Source: Micromonospora sp. HNM0581 | Lineage (GTDB): Bacteria; Actinomycetota; Actinomycetes; Mycobacteriales; Micromonosporaceae | Direction of reading: 5' to 3' | Length of the DNA stretch: 64,000 nucleotides | NCBI RefSeq assembly: GCF_012726175.1 | Contig: NZ_JAASAD010000007.1 | Coordinates: forward strand, 124,001-188,000 | In this document: in pieces, positions 24,811 through 33,247 of the stretch | Layout of the letters: every line of letters begins with the position of its first letter | Position numbering within the stretch: the first letter of the stretch is position 1 | The notes under the pieces: generated by a model | Told to the model about the DNA's origin: nothing | What the model saw: only the letters and a program-made list of their open reading frames with translations | The model's database searches: none | Position numbers and translations under genes: made by a program

Positions 24811-25847
24811 TGCCGAGGGTGACAGTCACCGTGCGGGACTCCACCAGTGGGGCCGCCACCGCCAGTGTCGCCTACACCGTGCTGCCGCGGGTGCTCGGCG
24901 GGTACTACCTGTCCGGCGGCGCGGACCCGACGGCCGACATGGCCGGCGGCAACTTCCGGTCGCTGACCCAGTACCGCAGCTTCGCCGACGCCTACATCTT
25001 CCCCGGATACCAACGACCCTGGCTGATCACCCTGGGCCGGAGCGGGGTGCAGCTCAACATGGTGCTCGAACTCAAGCACTACGGCGCACCCGACACCGGG
25101 CCGCAGACCTTCACCGTGGACGGGGTGAGGTACACCGTGCCGGCCCCCGCGATGACCATCCAGCAGCGGCCCGGCACGGTGTGGCCGAAGGCGTACGGCT
25201 ACGGCCAGGTCATCGCCGGGCAGTGCGACGGGTTGTTCGCCCGGGCGCTGTCGCAGTACCTGACGATGGGCTTCGGGGTGAACATCCAGCTCGCCTCCGA
25301 ACTGGACACCGATCACGAGTTCGGCACCACCGAGGCCGGCAAGGCGTACACCTGGGCCGAGTCGGATGCCCGGGCGGTGCGGGCCGTCACGTACATCATC
25401 GACTGGTTCACGGCCAAGGGACTTCCGCAGGGCAGCAGCTTCTCGGTCGGGCTCGGTGGCTTCGACCGGGCCTGCTTTCGGCGGACCCACCCCGAGACGC
25501 TGATGGACCGACTGGATTTCCTTCAGTGGAACGTCTACGCGACGAGCGCCAGCCACACCGCCCTGGAACGGTTTCGGCGTACCAAGGACTGGGCGGTGGC
25601 CGATCTCGGCCCGGTCGCGCTGTCCCGCCCGGTGCTCATCGCCGAGTGGGGCGTCCGGGTCGCCGAGATTCCCGACCAGGCGGCCTGGATCGCCACCGTA
25701 CCGCCGGCCATCGCCTGGCTGAACGCCGAGCGTGGCCCCCTCATCGCCCGGACGAACTACTTCAACTCCGGGTGGGGCACCCTGCGCCCGAAGGCGACCG
25801 GGCTGGCCGCGCTGCGGTCCGCGTACGCCCGGCCGCCGTACAGCTGA
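24810..25847 (+). CDS. Ig-like strand region plus glycosidase-like TIM-barrel protein
   Basis: A 345-aa protein. The first 35 residues repeat the beta pattern of the upstream protein (VTVTVRDSTSG, then ATASVAYTV). The rest looks like a clan GH-A-type barrel: a conserved ASELD at the end of one strand, QWNVYA on another and LIAEWGV near the C-terminal end would place two carboxylates as acid/base and nucleophile. GH26-like or a phage-tail glycosidase are the nearest ideas. No signal peptide is present, so export would need lysis, a tail-like particle or another route. An alternative start is GTG 24807. Confidence 0.6.
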   Translation: MPRVTVTVRDSTSGAATASVAYTVLPRVLGGYYLSGGADPTADMAGGNFRSLTQYRSFADAYIFPGYQRPWLITLGRSGVQLNMVLELKHYGAPDTGPQTFTVDGVRYTVPAPAMTIQQRPGTVWPKAYGYGQVIAGQCDGLFARALSQYLTMGFGVNIQLASELDTDHEFGTTEAGKAYTWAESDARAVRAVTYIIDWFTAKGLPQGSSFSVGLGGFDRACFRRTHPETLMDRLDFLQWNVYATSASHTALERFRRTKDWAVADLGPVALSRPVLIAEWGVRVAEIPDQAAWIATVPPAIAWLNAERGPLIARTNYFNSGWGTLRPKATGLAALRSAYARPPYS

Positions 25848-25866
25848 CGACCTTCGTGCCGGCCCC

Positions 25867-25930
25867 TTGACAGCGATGCCACCCTGGTTGCATGGTTAGT
25901 TACATGAGTAATGAACCAGTCAACCAGGGT
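25867..25930 (+). promoter_or_regulatory. Promoter with 50-bp nested palindromic operator of the GntR-ABC operon
   Basis: A perfect -35 TTGACA lies at 25867 and a weak -10 CATGGT at 25891 (18-bp spacer). Overlapping it, ACCCTGGTTG (25881-25890) and CAACCAGGGT (25921-25930) are exact inverted repeats. Nested inside with the same centre are GGTTAGTTA (25894-25902) and TAATGAACC (25909-25917), matching at seven of nine positions. The layout fits binding by the YtrA-type GntR regulator encoded 21 bp downstream. Confidence 0.75.
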
Positions 25931-25950
25931 GGCGACTGGGGACGAACGTG

Positions 25951-26310
25951 ATGGAGGACAGCCGGCCGATCTTTCTGCAGATCGCAGAGCTGCTGGAGAA
26001 CTCGATCCTCGACGGCACCCTCGCCGAGGAGGGACAGGTGCCCTCCACGAACGAGCTGGCCGCGTTCCACCGGATCAACCCCGCGACCGCCGCCAAGGGG
26101 GTCAACAAGCTTGTCGACGACGGAACTCTCTACAAGAAGCGAGGGATCGGCATGTTCGTCTCCTCCGGCGCCCGAGCGAAGCTGCGCGGCCGGCGTCGCG
26201 ACGAGTTCGCCCGGCAGTACGTCCAGCCGCTGCTGACCGAGGCGCGCAAGCTCGGCATCGAACCAGCCGAACTCAAGAACATGATCGATGCGAAGGGGGA
26301 GAGCCGGTGA
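25951..26310 (+). CDS. YtrA-subfamily GntR transcriptional regulator
   Basis: A 119-aa regulator: IFLQIAELLENSILDGTL, then the HTH VPSTNELAAFHRINPATAAKG (key residues only: STNELA and NPATA), and YKKRGIGMFV. It lacks a large effector domain and has the short helical tail typical of the YtrA group, which usually represses its own ABC transporter operon. ATG 25951 is taken; GTG 25948 immediately before it is an equal alternative. It overlaps the ATPase gene through GTGA. Confidence 0.9.
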   Translation: MEDSRPIFLQIAELLENSILDGTLAEEGQVPSTNELAAFHRINPATAAKGVNKLVDDGTLYKKRGIGMFVSSGARAKLRGRRRDEFARQYVQPLLTEARKLGIEPAELKNMIDAKGESR

Positions 26311-27227
26311 GCGCGGTGATCGCCGTAACCGATCTGACCAAGCGATACCGGGGAGTCACCGCCCTGGACGGCATCAGCTTCTCGCTCGCGGAAAATCGGA
26401 TCCACGGCCTACTGGGACGCAACGGGGCAGGCAAGACCACCCTGATGCAGATCCTCACCGGGCAACACTTCGCCACCAGCGGCCAAGTCAGCGTCTTCGG
26501 GCAGCACCCGTACGAGAACGAACAGGTGCTCGCCCGGATGTCCTTCATCAAGGAGAGTCAGACGTACCCGACGAACCTGCGGGTCACCCACGTCCTGCGG
26601 GCCGCCCGCCTGGTCTACCCGAGCTGGAACGAGGAGTTCGCGCAGCGGCTCGTCGAGGTGTTCCAGTTGCCGCGCGGACGCAACGTCCGCAAGCTCTCCC
26701 GGGGCATGCTCTCCGCGCTCGGCATCGTCGTCGGGCTCGCCTCGCGGGCCCCACTGACCTTCTTCGACGAGCCCTACCTGGGCCTGGACGCGGTGGCCCG
26801 ACAACACTTCTACGACCACCTGCTCGCCGACTACACCGAACACCCCCGCACCATCGTGCTGTCGACACACCTCATCGACGAGGTCAGTGACCTGATCGAG
26901 CATGTCCTGCTGCTCGACCGGGGTCGGCTCCTGCTCGACGTCGAGGCGGAAGCCCTGCGCGGCCAGGTGGTCACCGTCTCCGGTCCGGTCGCGGCGGTGC
27001 AGGAGTTCGCCCGTACCGGCACCGAACTGCACCGGGCGTCGCTCGGTGGCACGACCCGGCTCACCGTACGCGGAGACTTCGGCCCCGCCGCCCAGGACCG
27101 CGCCAGGGCCCTGGGTCTCGTACTCGAAGCGTCCTCGCTCCAGGACATCGTCGTTCGCCTGTCCACCGCGACAGACAGTTCCACGCCGACCCCGGCCGGT
27201 GTGACAAGTGAGGAGACCATCCGATGA
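26307..27227 (+). CDS. ABC transporter ATP-binding protein of the YtrA-type operon
   Basis: A 306-aa ATPase with Walker A GRNGAGKTT (about 37-45), signature LSRGM (a variant of LSGGQ), Walker B LTFFDEPYLGLD and the switch histidine in STHLIDE. The sequence between Walker A and signature (SFIKESQTYPTNLRV) matches the subfamily paired with YtrA-type regulators and small permeases. The start GTG overlaps the regulator stop. The C-terminal 80 residues form the accessory domain. The substrate is unknown; cell-envelope stress response is the usual setting. Confidence 0.9.
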   Translation: MSAVIAVTDLTKRYRGVTALDGISFSLAENRIHGLLGRNGAGKTTLMQILTGQHFATSGQVSVFGQHPYENEQVLARMSFIKESQTYPTNLRVTHVLRAARLVYPSWNEEFAQRLVEVFQLPRGRNVRKLSRGMLSALGIVVGLASRAPLTFFDEPYLGLDAVARQHFYDHLLADYTEHPRTIVLSTHLIDEVSDLIEHVLLLDRGRLLLDVEAEALRGQVVTVSGPVAAVQEFARTGTELHRASLGGTTRLTVRGDFGPAAQDRARALGLVLEASSLQDIVVRLSTATDSSTPTPAGVTSEETIR

Positions 27228-27919
27228 ACCGCACCCTGATCGTCGCCCGGTTGCAGTTCGTGGCCTGGTGCAGTGTGGTCGGCTGGCCGTGGGGGATCCT
27301 CATGCTCAGCTTCCTCATCAACGTGGCGCTGTTCAGCACGATCGGCGACAGCGAAGACTTCGAGCCGCGCACCGGCGGGCTGGTGAGCATCTACATCGTG
27401 ATGTTCATCGCCAGCATCAATGCGATCACACAGGATTTCCCGTTCGCTCTCGGACTTGGCGTCTCCCGCCGAAGCTTCTACCTCGGCAACGTGCTCAACT
27501 ACGCGGGCCAGGCCATCAGCTATGCGGCGGTGCTCTACCTGCTCGCCGTGATCGAGGAGGCGACCGATGGCTGGGGTGTCAACCTGCTCTTCTTCGGCCT
27601 CCCGTTCCTCGTGGTCGACAACCCGGTGCTGCGGTTCCTCAGCTTCGCACTGCCGTTCCTGCTGCTCGGCTTCGTCGGCATCGCGATCGCGCTGGTCTTC
27701 AAACGTTGGGGTGTCAACGGCATGCTGACACTGAGCACCACCGCACTTGCCGGGCTCGGCGGGCTCGTCGTGCTCGCCAACTGGCGGGGCTGGTGGTCGG
27801 TGATCGGCGGCTGGTTGGCCGACCAGCCGGGCTGGGCGCTGCTGGTCGGCTGGCCGGCGCTCCTGACCCTGCCACTCGCCGGCATCAGCTACCTGATCAT
27901 CCGACGCGCGACGCCGTGA
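27224..27919 (+). CDS. ABC transporter permease of the YtrA-type operon
   Basis: A 231-aa membrane protein with about six hydrophobic helices (starting WCSVVGWPWGILMLSFLI), coupled by ATGA to the ATPase gene. The motif GLGVSRRSFYLGN between the second and third helices is common in such permeases. It ends the three-gene operon. Confidence 0.85.
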   Translation: MNRTLIVARLQFVAWCSVVGWPWGILMLSFLINVALFSTIGDSEDFEPRTGGLVSIYIVMFIASINAITQDFPFALGLGVSRRSFYLGNVLNYAGQAISYAAVLYLLAVIEEATDGWGVNLLFFGLPFLVVDNPVLRFLSFALPFLLLGFVGIAIALVFKRWGVNGMLTLSTTALAGLGGLVVLANWRGWWSVIGGWLADQPGWALLVGWPALLTLPLAGISYLIIRRATP

Positions 27920-28051
27920 GCAGTACCGCACCACCCGGGCAGGCTCCGGTCGACCGGGTTACGGAATCCCAGCATGCCCGCCACCCCCTGCTCGGAAGTG
28001 GCCGGTTCGTGTCCCCAAGCGCCGCAGCCGGCGACTTCCTATGCTCGACCC

Positions 28052-28981
28052 ATGGAACTGCGGATCTTCACCGAACCTCAGCAGGGCGCCAGCTACGACA
28101 CTCTGCTCGCCGTGGCCCGACGTGCCGAGGAGACCGGCTTCGGCGCCTTCTTCCGGTCGGACCATTACCTGAAGATGGGGTCGGTAAGCGGCGAACCCGG
28201 CCCCACCGACGCCTGGACCACCCTCGCCGGGCTGGCCCGGGACACCCGGTCCATCCGGCTCGGCACGCTGATGAGCGCCGCGACGTTCCGGCTCCCCGGC
28301 CCGCTCGCGATCACCGTCGCCCAGGTCGACCAGATGAGTGGCGGGCGGGTCGAACTGGGCATCGGCGCCGGCTGGTACGACGCCGAGCACCGGGCGTACG
28401 GGATTCCGTTCCCGCCGCTGGGGGAGCGGTTCGACCGGCTGGACGAGCAACTGGCGGTGATCACCGGGCTGTGGCGTACCCCGTCGGGCGGGACGTTCGA
28501 CTTCACCGGTCGCCACTACCAGGTCAGCGACTCGCCCGCGTTACCCAAGCCGGTGCAGCGCCCGCATCCGCCGATCCTGCTCGGTGGCAAGGGCGCGAAG
28601 CGTACGCCGCAGCTCGCCGCCCGCTACGCCGACGAGTTCAACCTGCCGTTCGTCTCGATCGACGAGACGGTGGCCCAGTTCGAGCGGGTCCGCGCCGCCT
28701 GTGCCGCCATCGGCCGCGACCCGGCCCAACTGAGCTGGTCCAACGCGCTGGTGCTCTGCTGTGGCAAGGACGATGCGGAAGTGGCCCGGCGGGCCGAGGC
28801 TATCGGTCGTGAACCGGACGAGCTACGGGTCAACGGTCTCGCCGGCACGCCCGCCGAGGTCGTCGACACCATCGGCCGGTACGCGGAGATCGGCAGCCAG
28901 CGCCTCTACCTTCAGGTGCTGGACCTGACCGACCTGGACCATCTGGACCTGGTCGCCGCCGAGGTGATGCGCCAGCTCTGA
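28052..28981 (+). CDS. LLM-class F420-dependent oxidoreductase
   Basis: A 309-aa luciferase-like monooxygenase-family protein: FFRSDHYLKMG, RLGTLMSAATFRLPGPLAITVAQVD (only the SAATFR core is diagnostic), GIGAGWYDAEHRAYGIPFPP and PILLGGKGAKRTPQLAARYAD are family landmarks. Members reduce or oxidise substrates with coenzyme F420 (or FMN) in the cytosol. There is no ribosome site; a -10-like TATGCT at 28040-28045 lies seven bases before the ATG, so the transcript is probably leaderless. The physiological substrate is unknown. Confidence 0.9.
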   Translation: MELRIFTEPQQGASYDTLLAVARRAEETGFGAFFRSDHYLKMGSVSGEPGPTDAWTTLAGLARDTRSIRLGTLMSAATFRLPGPLAITVAQVDQMSGGRVELGIGAGWYDAEHRAYGIPFPPLGERFDRLDEQLAVITGLWRTPSGGTFDFTGRHYQVSDSPALPKPVQRPHPPILLGGKGAKRTPQLAARYADEFNLPFVSIDETVAQFERVRAACAAIGRDPAQLSWSNALVLCCGKDDAEVARRAEAIGREPDELRVNGLAGTPAEVVDTIGRYAEIGSQRLYLQVLDLTDLDHLDLVAAEVMRQL

Positions 28982-28997
28982 CCGGCCGCCGCGAAAC

Positions 28998-29417
28998 TCA
29001 GACCCGGTGTTCCTCGCGGAGCACCGTGTCCAGTTGGCCGTCCCGGTCGCGGTCGAGGTAGGTGACGTCCGGTAGACCGTCGCCGTCGAGGTCGAACTGC
29101 ACCTGGTCGGCCAGGCCGTCGCCGTCGAAGTCGGTGACCACCTGGACCGAACCGTCCATGTGTCGGGTCACGATCGACCGGGCGCCGGCTTCGACCCGGG
29201 GCGGCGGACCGGGGACGGGTGGCGGCTGCGGCACCGGCTCCGGGGTGGGACCGGGCTGCGGGTCCGGCTGACCCGCCGACGGCCGGACGTCGGACCAGGC
29301 GACCGAGGAAGCGTCGACGGGACCGCTGCCGGGCTGGATGCCGCTGCCAGCCGGGTCGATCTCCTCCTCGGAGGGGTACACGTCGCCGCGAGGGGCGGGG
29401 TCACGGTAGCTGCTCAT
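28998..29417 (-). CDS. Proline-rich protein with Ca-binding DxDxDG loops
   Basis: A 139-aa protein. The first 75 residues are disordered and rich in P, G and S (PEPVPQPPPVPGPPP). The C-terminal part carries three consecutive acidic loops, DFDGDGLAD, DLDGDGLPD and DRDRDGQLD, the calcium-binding pattern of dockerin/thrombospondin-3-like or FG-GAP repeats. No signal peptide is seen. It converges with the LLM gene 16 bp away and is divergent from the alditol oxidase gene. Function unknown. Confidence 0.75.
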   Translation of the reverse strand: MSSYRDPAPRGDVYPSEEEIDPAGSGIQPGSGPVDASSVAWSDVRPSAGQPDPQPGPTPEPVPQPPPVPGPPPRVEAGARSIVTRHMDGSVQVVTDFDGDGLADQVQFDLDGDGLPDVTYLDRDRDGQLDTVLREEHRV

Positions 29418-29476
29418 CGGCGTATGGTTCCCCGACGAGGCCGGCGGTAACCGTCGGCGTGGAGGGGAGGCCGGGA

Positions 29477-30712
29477 GTGTCGACGCACCGCAACTGGGCC
29501 GGCAACGTCGAGTACGCAGCCCGGGCGTACCACCGGCCGTCGTCCGTCGACCAGCTGCGCGAACTCGTCGCCGGCAGCGACCGACTCCGGGCGGTGGGCA
29601 GCGGACACTCCTTCAACCGCCTCGGTGACACCACCGGCGACCTGGTCACACTCGCCGGACTGCCCGCCACGGTACGACTGGACGAGCAGCGGCGGGTGGT
29701 ACACGTGCCGGCCGCGATGCGGTACGGCGACGTGGCCACCTGGCTGCACGAGCGCGGGTACGCGTTGGCGAATCTCGCCTCGCTGCCGCACATCTCGGTG
29801 GCCGGCGCGGTGGCCACCGGCACCCACGGCTCCGGTGAGACGATCGGCAACCTGGCGACGGCGGTCGCCGGCCTGGACATGGTCACCGCCGCCGGTGACC
29901 TTCTCACCGTGGACCGAACCGACCGTGATTTCGCCGGTATGGTGGTCGCCCTCGGCGCGCTGGGCGTCGTCACCCAGCTCACCCTCGACGTGGTCCCGAC
30001 CTTCGAGGTACGCCAGTACGTCCGCCTCGACCTACCCCGCGAGGCCCTGGACGAGGCGTTGGCCTCGGCGTACAGCGTCAGTGTGTTCACCGACTGGCGG
30101 TCCACCCGCGGCACCCAGGTTTGGCGCAAGCAGCTGACGGATCAGCCCGCCCCTCCGACGGACTGGCTCGGCACCACTGCCGCCGACCGTCCCTGGCATC
30201 CGGTACCCGGCATGCCGGTGGCCAACTGCACCGAACAGCTGGGCGTGCCCGGCCCGTGGCACGAGCGGCTGCCGCACTTCCGGCTCGGTTTCACGCCGAG
30301 CAACGGCGACGAGTTGCAATCCGAGTACCACCTGCCCCGGGCGGTGGCCGGCGAGGCACTCGCCGCGTTGGACGAGGTGGCGAGCCTGATCGCCCCGGTG
30401 GCGCAGACAAGCGAACTACGCACCGTTGCCGCCGACGATCTGTGGCTCAGCCCGCAGTACGACCGGGACAGCCTCGCGGTGCACTTCACCTGGATCGCCG
30501 ACCCTTCGGCGGTGCTGCCGGCGGTCGTCGAGGTGGAGCGGGCCCTGGCCCCGTTCGCGCCCCGGCCACACTGGGGCAAGGTCTTCGCGATGCCGACCGC
30601 GACGATCGCCGCGACCTATCCCCGCTGGACCGACTTCGCCGCGTTGGTGGCCCGCCTCGACCCGGAGGGCACGTTCCGCACCGCGGAACTCGACCGGCTG
30701 TTCCCTCGCTGA
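29477..30712 (+). CDS. FAD-binding alditol oxidase-like protein
   Basis: A 411-aa flavoprotein of the VAO/PCMH family. The N-terminal NWAGNV and AVGSGHSFN (His near 44, the usual covalent FAD attachment site of AldO/XyoA), AGAVATGTHGSG near 110 and the C-terminal HWGKVF are typical of alditol or xylitol oxidases, which oxidise polyols with O2 and release H2O2. The length matches AldO. Start GTG 29477 has GGGAG just upstream; longer in-frame alternatives have no conserved residues. Confidence 0.9.
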   Translation: MSTHRNWAGNVEYAARAYHRPSSVDQLRELVAGSDRLRAVGSGHSFNRLGDTTGDLVTLAGLPATVRLDEQRRVVHVPAAMRYGDVATWLHERGYALANLASLPHISVAGAVATGTHGSGETIGNLATAVAGLDMVTAAGDLLTVDRTDRDFAGMVVALGALGVVTQLTLDVVPTFEVRQYVRLDLPREALDEALASAYSVSVFTDWRSTRGTQVWRKQLTDQPAPPTDWLGTTAADRPWHPVPGMPVANCTEQLGVPGPWHERLPHFRLGFTPSNGDELQSEYHLPRAVAGEALAALDEVASLIAPVAQTSELRTVAADDLWLSPQYDRDSLAVHFTWIADPSAVLPAVVEVERALAPFAPRPHWGKVFAMPTATIAATYPRWTDFAALVARLDPEGTFRTAELDRLFPR

Positions 30713-30758
30713 CCCCGAGCCCTGCTCGACCCGGCATGTCGGCTCTGCGGGAGGCAGG

Positions 30759-31898
30759 CTAGCGGCCGGTGGTGAGCTGGTCGCGCATGCTGCTGCGCTG
30801 GACGGCGCGGCTGATGTCGCTGGGGGAGACGATGCCGACGAGGCGGCCGTCGGAGACCACGAGCGCCCGCCCGTCAGCGCAGTCGCTGAGCCGGGGAAGC
30901 AGGTCGGTCAGCGGCTCGTCGGGCGAGGCGATCACCAGGTCGTCGGCGCGGCAGGCCACGGCCGCCAGGGTGGTACTGTCCCGCTCGTCGGAGGCCACAC
31001 CGCGTACCCGGTCGAGGGTGACCAGCCCGACGGGCCGGCCGTCCTCGGTCAGTGGCAGTGCCGTGTGCCGGTACGCGAAGAGGTAGTTGTCCACGAAGTC
31101 GGCGACCGTCAGCTCGCCGGAGGCGGTCTGTGGCTGCGGGGTCATCACGTCGGCGACCCGGACGCCCCGCAGGGCGTCACCTACCCTGGCCTGGCGCTCC
31201 TCCATGGTGGCCGCGCCGATCAGGAACCAGCCGATCAGCGCCAGCCACAACCCGCCGACGCCGGTGCCGCTGAGGAACCGCCACAGCCCGAAACCGATCA
31301 GTGCCAGGCCGAGAACCCAGCCGGCCCGGGCCGCCACCACCGTGGCGCGGGTCCGGTCGCCGGTGGCCTTCCACACCGCCGCCCGCAGCAGCCGCCCGCC
31401 GTCCAGCGGCGCCGCCGGCAGAATGTTGAACACGGCCAGCAGCAGGTTGATGCCGGCCAACCACGCCATCACACCCAGCAGCAGCCCCTGCACCCCGGCC
31501 AGGGCGAGCAGCATCGCGACCGCGCCGAAGAAGACGCCGATGATCAGGCTCACCAGCGGTCCGACCCCGGAGATGCGCAGTTCGGCGCCGGGTGAGCGGG
31601 CCTCGCCGCGTAGCTCGGCGACCCCGCCGAAAAGCCACAACGTGATCCCCTGCACGCCGAGGCCGTTGCGTTTGGCCACCACCGCGTGCGACACCTCGTG
31701 GGCGAGCAAGCCGACGAAGAAGACCACCGCGGCGGTCAACCCGGCCAGCAGGTACGCGACCACGGACCGTCCCGGGTACGACTCGGGGAACAGGTTGGCC
31801 GACAACCCCCACCAGATCAGCGCGAAGATGACCAGGACACTCCAGTTGACCCCGACCGGTACGCCCGCGATCCGGCCGAGCCGGAAACTCGCCCTCAT
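30759..31898 (-). CDS. Site-2-type M50 metalloprotease with two CBS domains
   Basis: A 379-aa integral membrane protease. The zinc motif HEVSH lies at about 67-71 in the second helix region, and the third ligand motif LDGG at about 165-168 (NILPAAPLDGG). About six transmembrane segments are followed by a cytosolic pair of CBS domains (VADVMTPQPQTAS, then GIVSPSDISRAV). These Rip3-like proteases cut membrane-bound regulators, with CBS domains sensing nucleotides. ATG 31898 gives the usual N-terminus MRASFRLGRIAGVPV; longer frames upstream lack conservation. Confidence 0.92.
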   Translation of the reverse strand: MRASFRLGRIAGVPVGVNWSVLVIFALIWWGLSANLFPESYPGRSVVAYLLAGLTAAVVFFVGLLAHEVSHAVVAKRNGLGVQGITLWLFGGVAELRGEARSPGAELRISGVGPLVSLIIGVFFGAVAMLLALAGVQGLLLGVMAWLAGINLLLAVFNILPAAPLDGGRLLRAAVWKATGDRTRATVVAARAGWVLGLALIGFGLWRFLSGTGVGGLWLALIGWFLIGAATMEERQARVGDALRGVRVADVMTPQPQTASGELTVADFVDNYLFAYRHTALPLTEDGRPVGLVTLDRVRGVASDERDSTTLAAVACRADDLVIASPDEPLTDLLPRLSDCADGRALVVSDGRLVGIVSPSDISRAVQRSSMRDQLTTGR

Positions 31899-31973
31899 GT
31901 CTCGGTCATACCCCGGCAGCCCGTTCCCATGCCAGGGCCGAACGTCACAGATCCGCTGCCCTGACCGTTTGCC

Positions 31974-32160
31974 CGAGTACACCGGGAATGGTTGCTGGTC
32001 CGGCCGCGCACGTCGTGGCAGGTGGGTGACCGGACCCACCCGGCGGGTGCGCTGCTGGCGATCCGGTTCGCCACCTCCGCCGACGGCACCTTCGTGGTGG
32101 CGACCAAGCTCAGCGTCGCGTACCGCTCGGTCTGGCGGACGAACCCGGCCACCTGCTCGA
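31974..32160 (+). pseudogene. Probable relic of an S9 prolyl oligopeptidase gene
   Basis: The frame reads REWLLVRPRTSWQVG, then HPAGALLAI, a pattern I recognise from the N-terminal propeller region of S9A peptidases (LVRPRTPW.VGG..YPAGALLA). No start codon, catalytic triad or further homologous sequence is present on either side, and the frame runs on into the antisense of the next gene. Interpreted as a small decayed fragment. Confidence 0.45.
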
Positions 32161-32188
32161 CCACCAACGTTCCTCCCCCGGGGCGTCG

Positions 32189-32914
32189 TCAGAGCAGAGT
32201 AGGGACAACAGTGAAGTGGTAGTTGTCGCGGCCTACCGTCCGGTCGAGGGTACGCATGATCCGCTCGGGGTTGTCGTGCGGACCCTGCTGGAAGTAGGGC
32301 TTGCCGTTCAGGCCGAAGGTGATCCGGCTCGGCGGCTCCCAGGTGCCAAGATGCGGTGCGGCGCTGTAGAAGTCACGATGCGGGTCGAAACCGAGGTCGC
32401 GAGCGTAGTCCACCGCACCGAAGACCAGGTGCCGGGCGAGGTCGATGGGAGTGTGGAGCGGCGGCGTGTCGTAGGCGGAGAAGAACTCGGCAACGAAATG
32501 CGGCACCTCGTCGGGATCGGAGGTGACCGGTGGCAGGGCATTCTTCACGCCGAGACAGTAGGTGTCGATCAGGAAACCGCAGGTGCTCGCCGCGTCGCCG
32601 TCCGCCCGGGCGACCGCCACGCTGACCAGGCCGGCGCCCATCGCCATCGGCGGCAGCTCGGCGTCGTCGTCCCAGTCAGCCGGTCGGTCGGCCACGCTGA
32701 GGCCGTTGCTCCACTGCCGGCTGACCCAGCAGCCCAGCAGCGGCAGCTCCGCCGGATGTACCCGCCCCGGTCGTACGACGTCGACGCCCCGCACCAGCCG
32801 GGTGACCACCGCACGGGTGACCCCGAGATCGCGGGCGATCTGCTTGGGTGTCCTACCGGCGGACCGCAGTGCCTGCGCCCGTTCCTTCAGCTCCTTCGAT
32901 TCCACCCGCGCCAT
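32189..32914 (-). CDS. HTH-domain protein of unknown function (conserved actinobacterial type)
   Basis: A 241-aa protein. Residues 1-45 form a helix-turn-helix of the sigma/Sin-like kind (LKERAQALRSAGRTPKQIAR, key part TPKQIARDLGVTRAVVTRLV read in two pieces). Next come GCWVSRQWSNGLSV and a segment with TYCLGVKNALPP that recur in uncharacterised actinobacterial proteins. The C-terminal part (HLGTWEPPSRITFGLNGKPYF) looks like a compact alpha/beta domain. ATG 32914 with CAGG upstream is preferred; the open frame to 33172 has no conserved content. Function unknown. Confidence 0.7.
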   Translation of the reverse strand: MARVESKELKERAQALRSAGRTPKQIARDLGVTRAVVTRLVRGVDVVRPGRVHPAELPLLGCWVSRQWSNGLSVADRPADWDDDAELPPMAMGAGLVSVAVARADGDAASTCGFLIDTYCLGVKNALPPVTSDPDEVPHFVAEFFSAYDTPPLHTPIDLARHLVFGAVDYARDLGFDPHRDFYSAAPHLGTWEPPSRITFGLNGKPYFQQGPHDNPERIMRTLDRTVGRDNYHFTVVPTLL

Positions 32915-33247
32915 CCTGCTGTCGCCCCGCCCCAGGGTCAACGCCGCCACGCGGGGCGTCAGAACGGCCGCGCTGGCGAGACGGTGTCGTGCTGTTGTGC
33001 CGCGACCGGGGTCAAATGCTCGTTGTACGGCCCGAGCGCGGAGACTCAGTTGCGCCCAGGCCAGGGAAAATCGGTATAGAGCGACTGAGGATAAGCGGCT
33101 GCCGACACGCCGACGACCGCAGCCGTCACGACGAGCAGCCCGACGATCGCACGCTTGCCCTTTGATGCTCACACCTGCGGGACGAGTCGTACCGCCACTC
33201 TGTGACGGCCGCCGAAATGCAACAAGTCACGCTCCGACCGTGAGGCA
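32915..33247. other. Intergenic stretch with long-range inverted repeat
   Basis: About 330 bp without a supportable gene. TTTGATGCTCAC (33161-33172) is complementary, with one bulged G, to GTGAGGCATCAAA (33240-33252), which overlaps the 3' end of the next minus-strand gene. It could form a large 3'-end structure of that operon or mark an insertion boundary. The promoter of the 32189-32914 gene should also lie here. Confidence 0.4.

Noticed and set aside
32915..33172. N-terminal extension of the HTH protein to 327 residues
   Set aside because: The added residues are Arg/Ala-rich without conserved pattern; ATG 32914 is followed at once by conserved HTH sequence.
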